DNA from: a virus
Reading direction: 5' to 3' (one strand)
DNA: 28,913 nt
Virus record (IMG/VR): IMGVR_UViG_3300034374_000845
Location: 1-28,913 of that record
Shown: piece after piece, positions 21,257 through 28,913 of the stretch
Layout: the number at the start of each line of letters is the position of its first letter
How positions within the stretch are numbered: the first letter of the stretch is position 1
The notes under the pieces: model-generated
Database searches by the model: none
The model's input: the letters and a program-made list of their open reading frames with translations, nothing else
What the model was told of the DNA's origin: nothing
Translations under genes and position numbers: made by a program

Positions 21257-21595
21257 ATGAGTACAATTACAGCAGCCGTGTATCAAGAAAAGGCATGTGA
21301 GACTGCTATCTTTCCTAAGAACAAGGCTATGGAGTATCTTACTCTTGGCCTTACGGGTGAGGCAGGTGAGATTGCTAACAAAGTAAAGAAGTTCATTCGT
21401 GATGGAGCAGCAAAGGATGAGTACCTTGCCAAGCGTATTGAAATAGGTTATGAGATTGGTGACGTGCTTTGGTACTGCGCCGTATTAGCAGAAGAATTGG
21501 ATATGAATCTTGGACACATCATGGAAAACAATTTACAGAAACTTGCTGACCGCAAATCTCGTGGTACGTTATCTGGCAACGGTGACAACAGATAA
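21257..21595 (+). CDS. MazG-like nucleotide pyrophosphohydrolase (112 aa)
   Basis: The ATG at 21257 has a good AAGGAG site nine bases upstream. An in-frame ATG at 21212 would add 15 residues and overlap the previous gene. MazG-type residues are visible: LGLTGEAGEIANKVKKFIRD with the E-x-x-E helix, then IEIGYEIGDVLWYCAVLAEE with the E-x-x-D helix, together forming the magnesium site. Such enzymes hydrolyse nucleoside triphosphates to monophosphates, either cleaning the dNTP pool or altering (p)ppGpp signalling. It is the last gene of the rightward arm. Confidence 0.85.
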   Translation: MSTITAAVYQEKACETAIFPKNKAMEYLTLGLTGEAGEIANKVKKFIRDGAAKDEYLAKRIEIGYEIGDVLWYCAVLAEELDMNLGHIMENNLQKLADRKSRGTLSGNGDNR

Positions 21596-21614
21596 ATAAA
21601 TCTACTGCGTTGCC
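21575..21614. terminator. Inverted repeat at convergent gene ends
   Basis: GGCAACG (21575-21581) and CGTTGCC (21608-21614) flank the stop codons of the converging MazG-like and virion-protein genes. A smaller TATCTG/CAGATA hairpin lies in the left half. No T run follows on either strand, so a terminator role is uncertain. Confidence 0.35.
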
Positions 21615-24600
21615 AAGTCGCGTTGCACCTCACGTATTGTAGCTGCCATGTTTACAAGTTCTTGGTATTCGTCTACTGTCTCTGCTGACTTTCCGTGCGC
21701 CTCTTTGTACTGTTGTCTAGCGACTTGGCGAGAATATGGAGACATGCGGTTAAACTTGTGAACGAGAGCAGCTAGTCCGCTTTCGTCATCTGCAAGCTGC
21801 ATTTCTTTATACAAACCCGATTTAGCTTCAGTAATATACGTGCGAACAGCGTCAGCCTGTAATTTTGTATTGTCAGGATATTGACGCTTTAACATTGCCA
21901 GATAAGCTGGCATTTCTGCGTTCATTTTACGGCCCATCTCACGGTTCATATAACGATTAAACTCAGGTTTTTCTGTATATGTAGTAAAATCTCTATACTT
22001 AAATCCCATTCGATTTAATTCTATAACATACTCTGGTGGCACCCGTGTAAATGTAGCCCCAAACATTACTTTCATAAAGGGCATAACACGAAACTGTGGG
22101 TCTTCAAATCTTGGGTCTTCAAGATCGGGTTTATTTTCCATCATCTCTGTATAGTTTTCAGGTATGCGTCCTAACCTTGAGGCAAAGGGACGATAAAACC
22201 CTTCTTTAAATGCGTCCCAACCACCAAAGAAACCTTCTACACCCTCCTGATATTCTGGATTAACCTTATAATCTTTCTTACGCTGGATCATATCTCCCAT
22301 CAATTCAAGATCAGCTAACTGATATACAGGTTGTAAATAACCACTTGCCGCTTCACCTAAGTATTCACCTAGTGTTGCTGCTGTATATTTAAATTTAAGA
22401 TCATCACCACCATCTTGAAAAGCCATTACTAGGTCTTCAGTCATCTTTGCAATAGGTCCGACCCCACGGAAGTTCGCGCCAGTCAAACCCTCTACAAGTT
22501 CTTTTACTTGTATCTTTTTTGGCATAGGACGATCATCTGCAAACCTATGGATCATTTCACCAAGAAGAAGGTACGGGGTCAAAGGGAAGTATGGACGTGC
22601 ATCAAATTCATTACCCCTGCCATCTTGAAGCATATACCATTCAGAACCTGCTATACCATTTTCTGGATCACGTAAACTATAACCAAGCGCAATTAAAGGC
22701 ATACCACCTGCCACACCTTCAGCAAGCTGTCTATACTGACCATCTGTAATTTTTTGTCCCTTACTTTTTGTCAGTAGCATTCGTATCGCAGCAGTCGCCG
22801 CACCTGTGGCATTATAGTTATATGTCATCTCCAGTGCTTTAAACATAAAACGAGGAAATGGAATTGCTAATGTTCCACCAGTTCTAACAATTGCATTGTT
22901 TAATGTTTGAAAGATGCCAAGTTTAGGCTGACTTGCATATGTAAATTCTAATGCATCGTCAACAGCTTTTGCTATCATGTCTTCCGAAATGTTTTCAGTT
23001 ATTTTACCTGATCGTAGAACATCCAACATATCAATACCTTTATCAAAAAGTTGACGTTGTATTGATGTAGTAAATGCGCCATTGCGGTACGCAGCTTCTT
23101 GGAATCGGTTGAAGAAGTTAAGGGTTTGAATACCACCTTCCCACATATCAAGTAGAGGTGTCTCTTTTGACAGACCATTAGACCTACCAGCTAATGTAGC
23201 CTGACCGGGATTGCCCCTATTAATTTTATTAGTCACCTCTGAGTACATATTATAAAAACGCATACGTTGCTCTGGTGCTATATCTAAAAGAAACTGTGAT
23301 ATACGAGCAGAGTCGGCAGAGTAGAAAAAAGTATTTTTTAAATGAGCAAGAGAATTTTGCACTCCACCTGCTGAAAACACACCCCTTTTATTTGGGTTAA
23401 TAGTAGACTCAAATGCATAAACAAGAGTATCTACACCAGATCGTAAAACCTGCGAAATATTGTTTCTTACTGCTGTAGCTACACCGCTAACAAGAGTGAG
23501 ACGACGAATATCCTCAAGTCTACGAAATGTATCACCTAACTTACTTGATCCCAGTGCCTCTATCTCTTCTGCTGTTTCTTGTGCAGTTTTATTTCGTGCA
23601 ACCCTACCAAGAGTTGTAGTCATCTGCGATAGTCTGTTTAGTTTTTGACCTGCCTTACTAGCCTCTGCATACATAGCAGCAGCAATTTCTCTGCGGGTAA
23701 TACCATATTTTCCAAGAATACTTATTGCTAAATCTGATGATTCAACATCTGCTACATTTTTTAGCAGGGCAAGAAGTCTATCACTAACTTTTTCTCCCGC
23801 CTGTAACTTTGAACCAAGATCAGACATTTGTTTAGCTGTTAGTGGTTTACCAGACTTTTCATCAATCAATCTTACTGAACCATTTTTTACTGCCGAAAAT
23901 AATTCTGTAGACGCGCCTATCACTCTCTCAAATACCCCAGTGGTAAGTGAAGGATCAAATATATCACGATCAACTTGCATATCTTTGTATACGCCAGCAG
24001 CCTCTTCAGACTCACGAATAAATTTTGAGTTTATTTCTTTTACTGTGCCGTCTTTATTTCTAATTACAGCTTTTTTGCCGAAAGCATCTTCAATGCTCTT
24101 TGCAAGATTTTCACGTATACTACTAGCAACTACCTTATTCTTTTTCTGTGTCTCTTTAGCGGCTGTAACTTGTATCTCTTGGTTCTTTACCAGTGCCTCA
24201 CTGAGTTGCCCATCAGTAACTTTGTCAACTCTCTTAGCAGCATTTCTTGTAGCCAAACCCGATACAGTGCCAGAAACAATAGCAGCACCACCAGCTACCA
24301 TAGCCGTGCGTTCATAGTCGATGCTATCTCTAGCACCCATCTCAATTTCCATACTCTGCACAGCAATGTCGGTGGCAGCAGCACCTGCAGCTTCAATAGC
24401 AGCACCACTTGCAGCAGCTTTAAATATGGCGGTTTTAAGACCAGCACCTGCTGATTGAGCAGTAAGACCTACAACCTTGCCTACACCTGCTGTTACCACG
24501 GTCATAGGGTCAGACAAAGCTGCAAGAACATTTACTCCTACAGTCTCACCTATTTCACCAACCATCTGTAGTCCGTTAAGACCTTCATATCTCTTTGAAC

Positions 24601-25267
24601 CAAATAGACCAGCCATCTGATCTGCTTCTCTATACACACGAAGCGCACGAGCAAGTTGACCAGAGTATTCATTAGCTGCACGAGCAGCATCTAAATCTTT
24701 AGGGTTTGCTTCAACAGCAGCTTGTGCTTCCGCAAACTTTTCTTTTGTTTCACTCAACCAAGCAATTTCAAAACCGGCATCCATGCTGTTACCAGTCATC
24801 ATGCGCCAGCGATCCATCCACTGTTCTAGTATTTCTTCATTGTTTAATTCATCACCACCAAACGCATACCCAAAGAAAAAGTCTGGCATTCTCTCGTCTG
24901 TGTTGACATTATAGCGATCTAACATGTGCTGTTTAATATCAGCAATTAGTTCTTCATCTTGCTCCATTTCAAGACGAGAACGAGGACCGCCCATTGGTTC
25001 CTCTTGTGATTCAGGCGTAGCAGCAGCCGTGGCAGCATCTTGTACTGCAATCATTTCTTCTGGTGTTTTTACTTTTGGTATGGGAGGAGGTAATTTTTGA
25101 CTTTTAGACACAAAGTCATCGTCGGCTTGCTGCACACTTCCAACAGCCGGAACAATATCATTTTCTTCTACGTCGGTTACACCAGTTCCTGCGGCTGGAG
25201 TTGCTACACCCCGCATAGAATTTTGAATAAAATCGTCATCCGCTTCTTGAATAAGAGGTTGGTTCAC
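21602..25267 (-). CDS. Very large virion protein, probable internal/ejection protein (1221 aa)
   Basis: I place the start at the GTG at 25265-25267, three bases after the previous stop, with GAGG upstream; an ATG 16 codons earlier would overlap that gene. The N-terminus has two copies of a (Q/E)ADDDF(I/V)xxS motif, near residues 8-16 and 47-56. A long Ala/Gly-rich hydrophobic region follows at about 230-350, then helical, Lys/Glu-rich sequence. Size, position in the virion operon and the hydrophobic region suggest a protein ejected into the cell envelope, like T7 gp16, but no lysozyme motif is seen. This is inference from context. Confidence 0.75.
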   Translation of the reverse strand: MNQPLIQEADDDFIQNSMRGVATPAAGTGVTDVEENDIVPAVGSVQQADDDFVSKSQKLPPPIPKVKTPEEMIAVQDAATAAATPESQEEPMGGPRSRLEMEQDEELIADIKQHMLDRYNVNTDERMPDFFFGYAFGGDELNNEEILEQWMDRWRMMTGNSMDAGFEIAWLSETKEKFAEAQAAVEANPKDLDAARAANEYSGQLARALRVYREADQMAGLFGSKRYEGLNGLQMVGEIGETVGVNVLAALSDPMTVVTAGVGKVVGLTAQSAGAGLKTAIFKAAASGAAIEAAGAAATDIAVQSMEIEMGARDSIDYERTAMVAGGAAIVSGTVSGLATRNAAKRVDKVTDGQLSEALVKNQEIQVTAAKETQKKNKVVASSIRENLAKSIEDAFGKKAVIRNKDGTVKEINSKFIRESEEAAGVYKDMQVDRDIFDPSLTTGVFERVIGASTELFSAVKNGSVRLIDEKSGKPLTAKQMSDLGSKLQAGEKVSDRLLALLKNVADVESSDLAISILGKYGITRREIAAAMYAEASKAGQKLNRLSQMTTTLGRVARNKTAQETAEEIEALGSSKLGDTFRRLEDIRRLTLVSGVATAVRNNISQVLRSGVDTLVYAFESTINPNKRGVFSAGGVQNSLAHLKNTFFYSADSARISQFLLDIAPEQRMRFYNMYSEVTNKINRGNPGQATLAGRSNGLSKETPLLDMWEGGIQTLNFFNRFQEAAYRNGAFTTSIQRQLFDKGIDMLDVLRSGKITENISEDMIAKAVDDALEFTYASQPKLGIFQTLNNAIVRTGGTLAIPFPRFMFKALEMTYNYNATGAATAAIRMLLTKSKGQKITDGQYRQLAEGVAGGMPLIALGYSLRDPENGIAGSEWYMLQDGRGNEFDARPYFPLTPYLLLGEMIHRFADDRPMPKKIQVKELVEGLTGANFRGVGPIAKMTEDLVMAFQDGGDDLKFKYTAATLGEYLGEAASGYLQPVYQLADLELMGDMIQRKKDYKVNPEYQEGVEGFFGGWDAFKEGFYRPFASRLGRIPENYTEMMENKPDLEDPRFEDPQFRVMPFMKVMFGATFTRVPPEYVIELNRMGFKYRDFTTYTEKPEFNRYMNREMGRKMNAEMPAYLAMLKRQYPDNTKLQADAVRTYITEAKSGLYKEMQLADDESGLAALVHKFNRMSPYSRQVARQQYKEAHGKSAETVDEYQELVNMAATIREVQRDLATQ

Positions 25268-25269
25268 TA

Positions 25270-26349
25270 CTACCTCGCAATTCCTGTAACTGGAATCATT
25301 TCGTTGCCAATCCAAAGACCATTCATGTTTTGACCACCAAATTTATAGCTGTAAATTTTTCCAACTTCCATTCCATCTGGATCAAAGTTTCCGTCTTTAA
25401 TAGCAGCTTGACCAGAAGTGCTAAGATATCCACCATTAGTAGAAATAAAACCTAGTATAGAATTTTTACCAGATGTTTTACCCATTGTACCTGTGTCAAT
25501 AAAATATTGCGTAGCTCCTTGAAGTGCAAAAGCTACTGCATCTTTATTGTTTTGGAACTTTTCAGCAGAAGTATGGAAAACAACTTCCCCATCTACAAGA
25601 GGTACATCTTTTAAATTCGCTGCTGTTTTTAGTGCATTTTTTAAATATAATCTTTGAGCAGTTTCACCAAGACCGCCCATTTCTGCAATCTCTTTTTGTG
25701 TCTTTTCAAGAGTAAGTCTCGCTTGTTGTAGGGCAACATCACCTGATTCTTCTGCTTGTTTTGCTGCAATTGCTTGAGATGTTTTAGTAAGGTCAAACCT
25801 AGCCATGCCAAAGTCTGCCGTATCAGTTGGGGCAGTCGGCAATGCAGGTTCATCAACAGCAGCCATGATGTCTGCAGTGAGGTCTTTCTTTTTAAGGAAG
25901 CCAGCACCCATAACTGGAGTAGAAGGAGTGAGGTCAGGGAAAGTCAAGAATTGTTTATTAATATCGCTAGGCGACATCCCTGTAGCCTTAACTTGATCTA
26001 GAATAAGATCAGGACTACGACCTTTAAGTTCACTTTCTGTTAATGCACTAACTAAAGTTGATCCACGGGCTACACTACCACCGGCTTGATTAGCAAAAAT
26101 AGCAGCAGCAGCATCATATACAGTAACACCGTTAGGTAGTTTTGTTTTATCAATAAAACCAGCAATGCCGTCAAGAACCTCTTCAACAGCTTGCTCTTGC
26201 TCACGAAGATTTTTACGTTTTTCTTTACGGTCTAGGCTTTCGCGTAATGAAGCCTTTTCTATACGCTCTTCTGTTTTTTTAAGGCTGTTTTGCAAACCTT
26301 TGTCAAGATTACGCGATAGTCCTTCTACTGCACCAAGAAAAAATGACAT
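25270..26349 (-). CDS. Probable virion protein (359 aa)
   Basis: The start overlaps the previous stop (TAATG). The N-terminal 70 residues are a highly charged helix (coiled-coil type, Lys/Glu/Arg-rich), followed by an Ala/Leu-rich region. The C-terminal 110 residues look beta-rich and globular (DGMEVGKIYSYKFGG, then GLWIGNEMIPVTGIAR). This small C-terminal strand pattern could be a capsid- or tail-binding module. No family is recognised; the operon context suggests an internal virion protein. Confidence 0.7.
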   Translation of the reverse strand: MSFFLGAVEGLSRNLDKGLQNSLKKTEERIEKASLRESLDRKEKRKNLREQEQAVEEVLDGIAGFIDKTKLPNGVTVYDAAAAIFANQAGGSVARGSTLVSALTESELKGRSPDLILDQVKATGMSPSDINKQFLTFPDLTPSTPVMGAGFLKKKDLTADIMAAVDEPALPTAPTDTADFGMARFDLTKTSQAIAAKQAEESGDVALQQARLTLEKTQKEIAEMGGLGETAQRLYLKNALKTAANLKDVPLVDGEVVFHTSAEKFQNNKDAVAFALQGATQYFIDTGTMGKTSGKNSILGFISTNGGYLSTSGQAAIKDGNFDPDGMEVGKIYSYKFGGQNMNGLWIGNEMIPVTGIAR

Positions 26350-26852
26350 TACTGTTTTCTCCTAGTCATAAGACCTTTAGGCTCTTCTTCATCATCTTCT
26401 GCCTCATCAATTTTATTCGGGGCAGCATCTGTTTCTTTAATTTTATTTTTTAGCTTGCTTGCCGCTTTTGCAATTTTAGCATCGCTTACACCATCTTCAG
26501 CTTTTTTATTAAGTCCTGTTGTATATTCTACATCTGAAGTATCACCAATGTACATCATTAACTCAATGATTACGGGAATAACAAGAATGCCAATGTCTAC
26601 GCTATGGACGCCATCCATTACTGCGCCTAGTTGCAAAGCATTAGCTACATTTGCAATAGGAACACCAAGTTCTAGAATGTCAACAATTTGATCAATGGCA
26701 CTTTCATCTGTCAAACGCTCCACGTAGTAATCAATTGCTTCATCTACGGTAGATAATTGCGGAGGGTTTTGCCACGGACGTGAGCCTAACTCTGCAGTTA
26801 GACCTTGACCGGGAATGGGAACATCAAAAAGTGGTTCTTCTCTAAGAGCCAT
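26349..26852 (-). CDS. Conserved virion-operon protein with hydrophobic segment (167 aa)
   Basis: It begins MALREEPLFDVPIPGQGLTA and contains a Pro-Trp motif (ELGSRPWQNPPQLSTVDEAI) followed by acidic helices. A hydrophobic stretch lies near residues 84-103 (VDIGILVIPVIIELMMYIGD), and the C-terminal tail is charged and probably disordered. I recall a protein with the same order of motifs in marine phages, without known function. The start overlaps the end of the upstream gene. Confidence 0.75.
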   Translation of the reverse strand: MALREEPLFDVPIPGQGLTAELGSRPWQNPPQLSTVDEAIDYYVERLTDESAIDQIVDILELGVPIANVANALQLGAVMDGVHSVDIGILVIPVIIELMMYIGDTSDVEYTTGLNKKAEDGVSDAKIAKAASKLKNKIKETDAAPNKIDEAEDDEEEPKGLMTRRKQ

Positions 26853-27051
26853 TTTTATTCTGCCTTTTTTCTCTAATAGCTTTTACATGATATGCGACAC
26901 GAGCAGCGGGGTCAGCTTTTTTATCTTCTTTATTCATTCCGGGCATACGCATTGGACTAAGAAGACCTGACCCTGTTGACTCTTTCTTATTTTCTAGTTC
27001 TATTTTGTTTGTATTCATGTAAGCTGAAATGCTGGGATTAAACTTTCTCAT
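26842..27051 (-). CDS. Small basic protein of virion operon (69 aa)
   Basis: The ATG overlaps the TAA stop of the large upstream gene, and the gene overlaps the next by 11 bases. The product is basic and Lys/Asn-rich with GLLSPMRMPGMNKEDKK and a helical tail (AARVAYHVKAIREKRQNK). No family is recognised. It could be a small scaffold or head-tail protein, but there is no direct evidence. Confidence 0.65.
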   Translation of the reverse strand: MRKFNPSISAYMNTNKIELENKKESTGSGLLSPMRMPGMNKEDKKADPAARVAYHVKAIREKRQNKNGS

Positions 27052-28913
27052 TAACCTAGTCCTATACTACCAAAACCATGTTCAATACCTGCGGAAAGAA
27101 CCGTACCTATAAGCCCACCAACTGCTGTACCTGCAGCAGATTGTGCCTGTTGATCTGCTACTTGTTTACGTGCATCTGCATCTAATTGTGCTGTAGCCAA
27201 TGCATTGTATCTATCAAGTGTATTTTCTGCTGACTCCCATGCCCATTCCATAGTATCGGCGTAATACTGCCACAAATTATTATATGAAGTATTACTTATA
27301 TCTAGAATAGCATTCGCGTTAAGTTCATTGGCACGATTAACTGCGGCAGTATCTGCAGTAGCTATTTGCCTACGCCACTGTGCATTTGCTTGTCCAATTA
27401 CAAGTTGGTTCTGTGCGTTAAACTGATCACGTTGATTATTTATTTCAGTGTTAAATCTTTCTACTGTATTTACCTGACCTGCGTTAAATTGCGATTGTGC
27501 ATTAGCTTGTGCAGAATTAAACTGTGCTGCTTGTGTAGCCAAGTTTGCAAAGAATTGATCTACTTGGTTTTGGCTAGTAGCATTAAACTGGCGTGAAGCA
27601 TTTTCTGCTGCTTGATCTGTAAACAATCCTTGAATACGCTGTTGCGCTTTAAATAGGTCAGTTTGTTGTTGATTAGACAGATTAGCCATATCCATCTGTA
27701 AGAAGGACTGCGCATTTTGTACAGCAGACTGTTGCCTATTGTTCAAGTTTGACAAATCCATGTTAGCCAAAGCACTGGCCTCTGCAATAACAAGAGCCTG
27801 TCGGTTAGACAGATTGTTCAGGTTCATGCTATTAGCAGCACGGCTATTTTCTAGCTGTACTTGCTGCTCTGCTGTAAAGTTTTGATTAGCAACGTCACTA
27901 ATCTTTGCAGCATTTTGTACACGAGCCTGAAACTCTTGATCAAACTCTTGCCCCAAAAACTGTGCGCGTTGCTGTGCTGCAAGCATGGCACGTTGCTGGC
28001 GATTAGACAAGTTTTGTGTCTCAAACTGTGCCTGTATAGAAGCATCTGCCTGTGCGATAGGAAGTGCAGCTTCAATAGTTGCTTGTACAATTGCCTGACC
28101 AGCAATACTACTGGCACCAAGTCCTCGTGCTGCCATTTGTGCCGTAGCACTACGAAGTGCGCCAGCAGCCCATGCAGGTGGATTTGCGGCATCAAAGTTA
28201 GCAGTAAGCTGTGCAAGTTGACCCTGCACAGTAGCTTGTGTGCTAGGTGTAGCTTCTGCAGCTTGTACCTGCTCAGTAAACTGTGCAGCGGTTTGTGCAT
28301 CAGCAGCACCTGAAATAAGTTCACCCTGTTGAATCTGACGTTGAACAGGATTGTCAATAAGAATAGCATTGCCCTGTGCAGCAGGTAGATTGCCTACACT
28401 AGATGCTGTTTGCTGGGCCGCTGTGACCTGCGCACGGGGGTCTACAGTACCTTGTGCTGCCTGTGTAGCCTGAACTGCAGCATCCACGGCTGGTGCGGCT
28501 GTAGCGGCTTGCATTTGTGCTGCCTGTTCTTCTTGTACAGGAGCAGCTTGTGCTGTCGTAGCCATAGCTGTAGGCACTGCTGCACTACCAGTAATAACAC
28601 CTACACTGGGATCAATATACTGGCCAGCTTCTGATGGAGTTGTTGCCGCAGTTGTTACACCACCCTGTGGTAATCCCGGCTGGAACATACGCTGTACAGT
28701 GGCTTCCTGTACATTTTTAGGAGGTGTAGTACCACCCACCTGCATCTTCACTACACCACCCTTTGCCATCTGTACAGCAGCATTTTTAAACTGCTCCATA
28801 CGTGCCTGACGTGCAGGGTCTTGCTCAATGTATTGTTGGAACTCGCCCATGTTGCCTGTATAGCCCATGCTCTTGGCGATTTTGTTCATCGCTTCTGGTT
28901 TGAATGCCTTGAA
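27051..28913 (-). CDS. Large Gln/Ala/Asn-rich virion protein, 5' end outside window
   Basis: An ATG exists at 28889, but the frame stays open to the edge (FKAFKPEA precedes it), so the true start is probably outside. Region 1-60 resembles a short folded unit (MGEFQQYIEQDPARQARMEQ, then a Gly-Gly turn). A long Ala/Gln/Thr/Pro-rich region follows. Around residues 290-450 come repeated NLSNRQQ-like units (NLSNRQQ, NLSNRQA, NLNNRQQ, NLSNQQQ) spaced about 22-24 residues apart. A Gln/Asn/Phe repeat region and a Gly-rich C-terminus end it. This looks like a long fibrous or coiled-coil virion component. Confidence 0.75.
   Translation of the reverse strand, partial: FKAFKPEAMNKIAKSMGYTGNMGEFQQYIEQDPARQARMEQFKNAAVQMAKGGVVKMQVGGTTPPKNVQEATVQRMFQPGLPQGGVTTAATTPSEAGQYIDPSVGVITGSAAVPTAMATTAQAAPVQEEQAAQMQAATAAPAVDAAVQATQAAQGTVDPRAQVTAAQQTASSVGNLPAAQGNAILIDNPVQRQIQQGELISGAADAQTAAQFTEQVQAAEATPSTQATVQGQLAQLTANFDAANPPAWAAGALRSATAQMAARGLGASSIAGQAIVQATIEAALPIAQADASIQAQFETQNLSNRQQRAMLAAQQRAQFLGQEFDQEFQARVQNAAKISDVANQNFTAEQQVQLENSRAANSMNLNNLSNRQALVIAEASALANMDLSNLNNRQQSAVQNAQSFLQMDMANLSNQQQTDLFKAQQRIQGLFTDQAAENASRQFNATSQNQVDQFFANLATQAAQFNSAQANAQSQFNAGQVNTVERFNTEINNQRDQFNAQNQLVIGQANAQWRRQIATADTAAVNRANELNANAILDISNTSYNNLWQYYADTMEWAWESAENTLDRYNALATAQLDADARKQVADQQAQSAAGTAVGGLIGTVLSAGIEHGFGSIGLG

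Noticed and set aside
23940-24454. Plus-strand frames opposite the large virion gene
   Set aside because: Ser/Cys/Thr-rich translations typical of antisense frames; the 1221-residue frame on the other strand is continuous.
27861-28369. Leu/Cys-rich frames on both strands within the Gln-rich gene
   Set aside because: They are frame shadows of CAG/GCA-rich repeats, with unnatural Leu, Cys or His content.
1-28913. tRNA or rRNA genes
   Set aside because: No cloverleaf with CCA-type acceptor and T-loop (GTTCGA-like) was recognised by eye. A tRNA scan would be decisive.

Overview
This window looks like about half of the genome of a tailed, probably podovirus-type, marine bacteriophage. Genes are tightly packed, many overlap by 1-4 bases, and most strong starts carry an AAGGAG-type ribosome binding site. 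The replication genes are phage-type: a split primase and helicase, a family A DNA polymerase with a DnaJ-like double zinc finger inserted between exonuclease and polymerase domains, a Cas4/RecB-like exonuclease, a T7 endonuclease I homologue and a B12-dependent ribonucleotide reductase. From memory, the polymerase zinc-finger insert is a hallmark of HMO-2011-type phages of marine Alphaproteobacteria (SAR116, Roseobacter, SAR11). The host assignment is therefore inference. No phage RNA polymerase is visible, and the promoters found match the host sigma70 consensus with 17-base spacers.

Layout. (1) 1-2574, minus strand: a leftward operon of small basic proteins, probably virion or late proteins, leaving the window on the left. 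(2) 2575-3448: a gene-free divergent switch region with a consensus leftward promoter, short repeats and, at its right end, a rightward promoter. (3) 3449-4120: a G+C-rich orphan gene with its own promoter and terminator, bracketed by palindromes. (4) 4121-9848, plus strand: small early genes of mostly unknown function (including GP88-like, HNH and DUF932-like proteins and a SleB-type endolysin). (5) 9849-17422, plus strand: tyrosine integrase, primase, helicase, nuclease, polymerase, probable ssDNA-binding protein, exonuclease and Holliday-junction resolvase. (6) 17425-21595, plus strand: DUF3310, class II ribonucleotide reductase, endonuclease VII-like, RMF-like and MazG-like proteins plus several very small genes. 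(7) 21602-28913, minus strand: a virion-protein operon running toward block 6, with the last gene cut by the right edge. If the genome is circular or permuted, blocks 7 and 1 could be the two ends of one leftward structural arm.

The most striking feature is a family of ten 17-bp palindromes between 3.1 and 9.8 kb. Allowing for orientation, they are identical except for one central base. Most sit just before a gene start, and three are fused to an almost identical ribosome binding site. They resemble in logic the stoperators or start-associated sequences of mycobacteriophages, and I do not recognise the sequence itself. Together with the bracketed orphan gene at 3449-4069 they may form an undescribed early-gene regulatory system.
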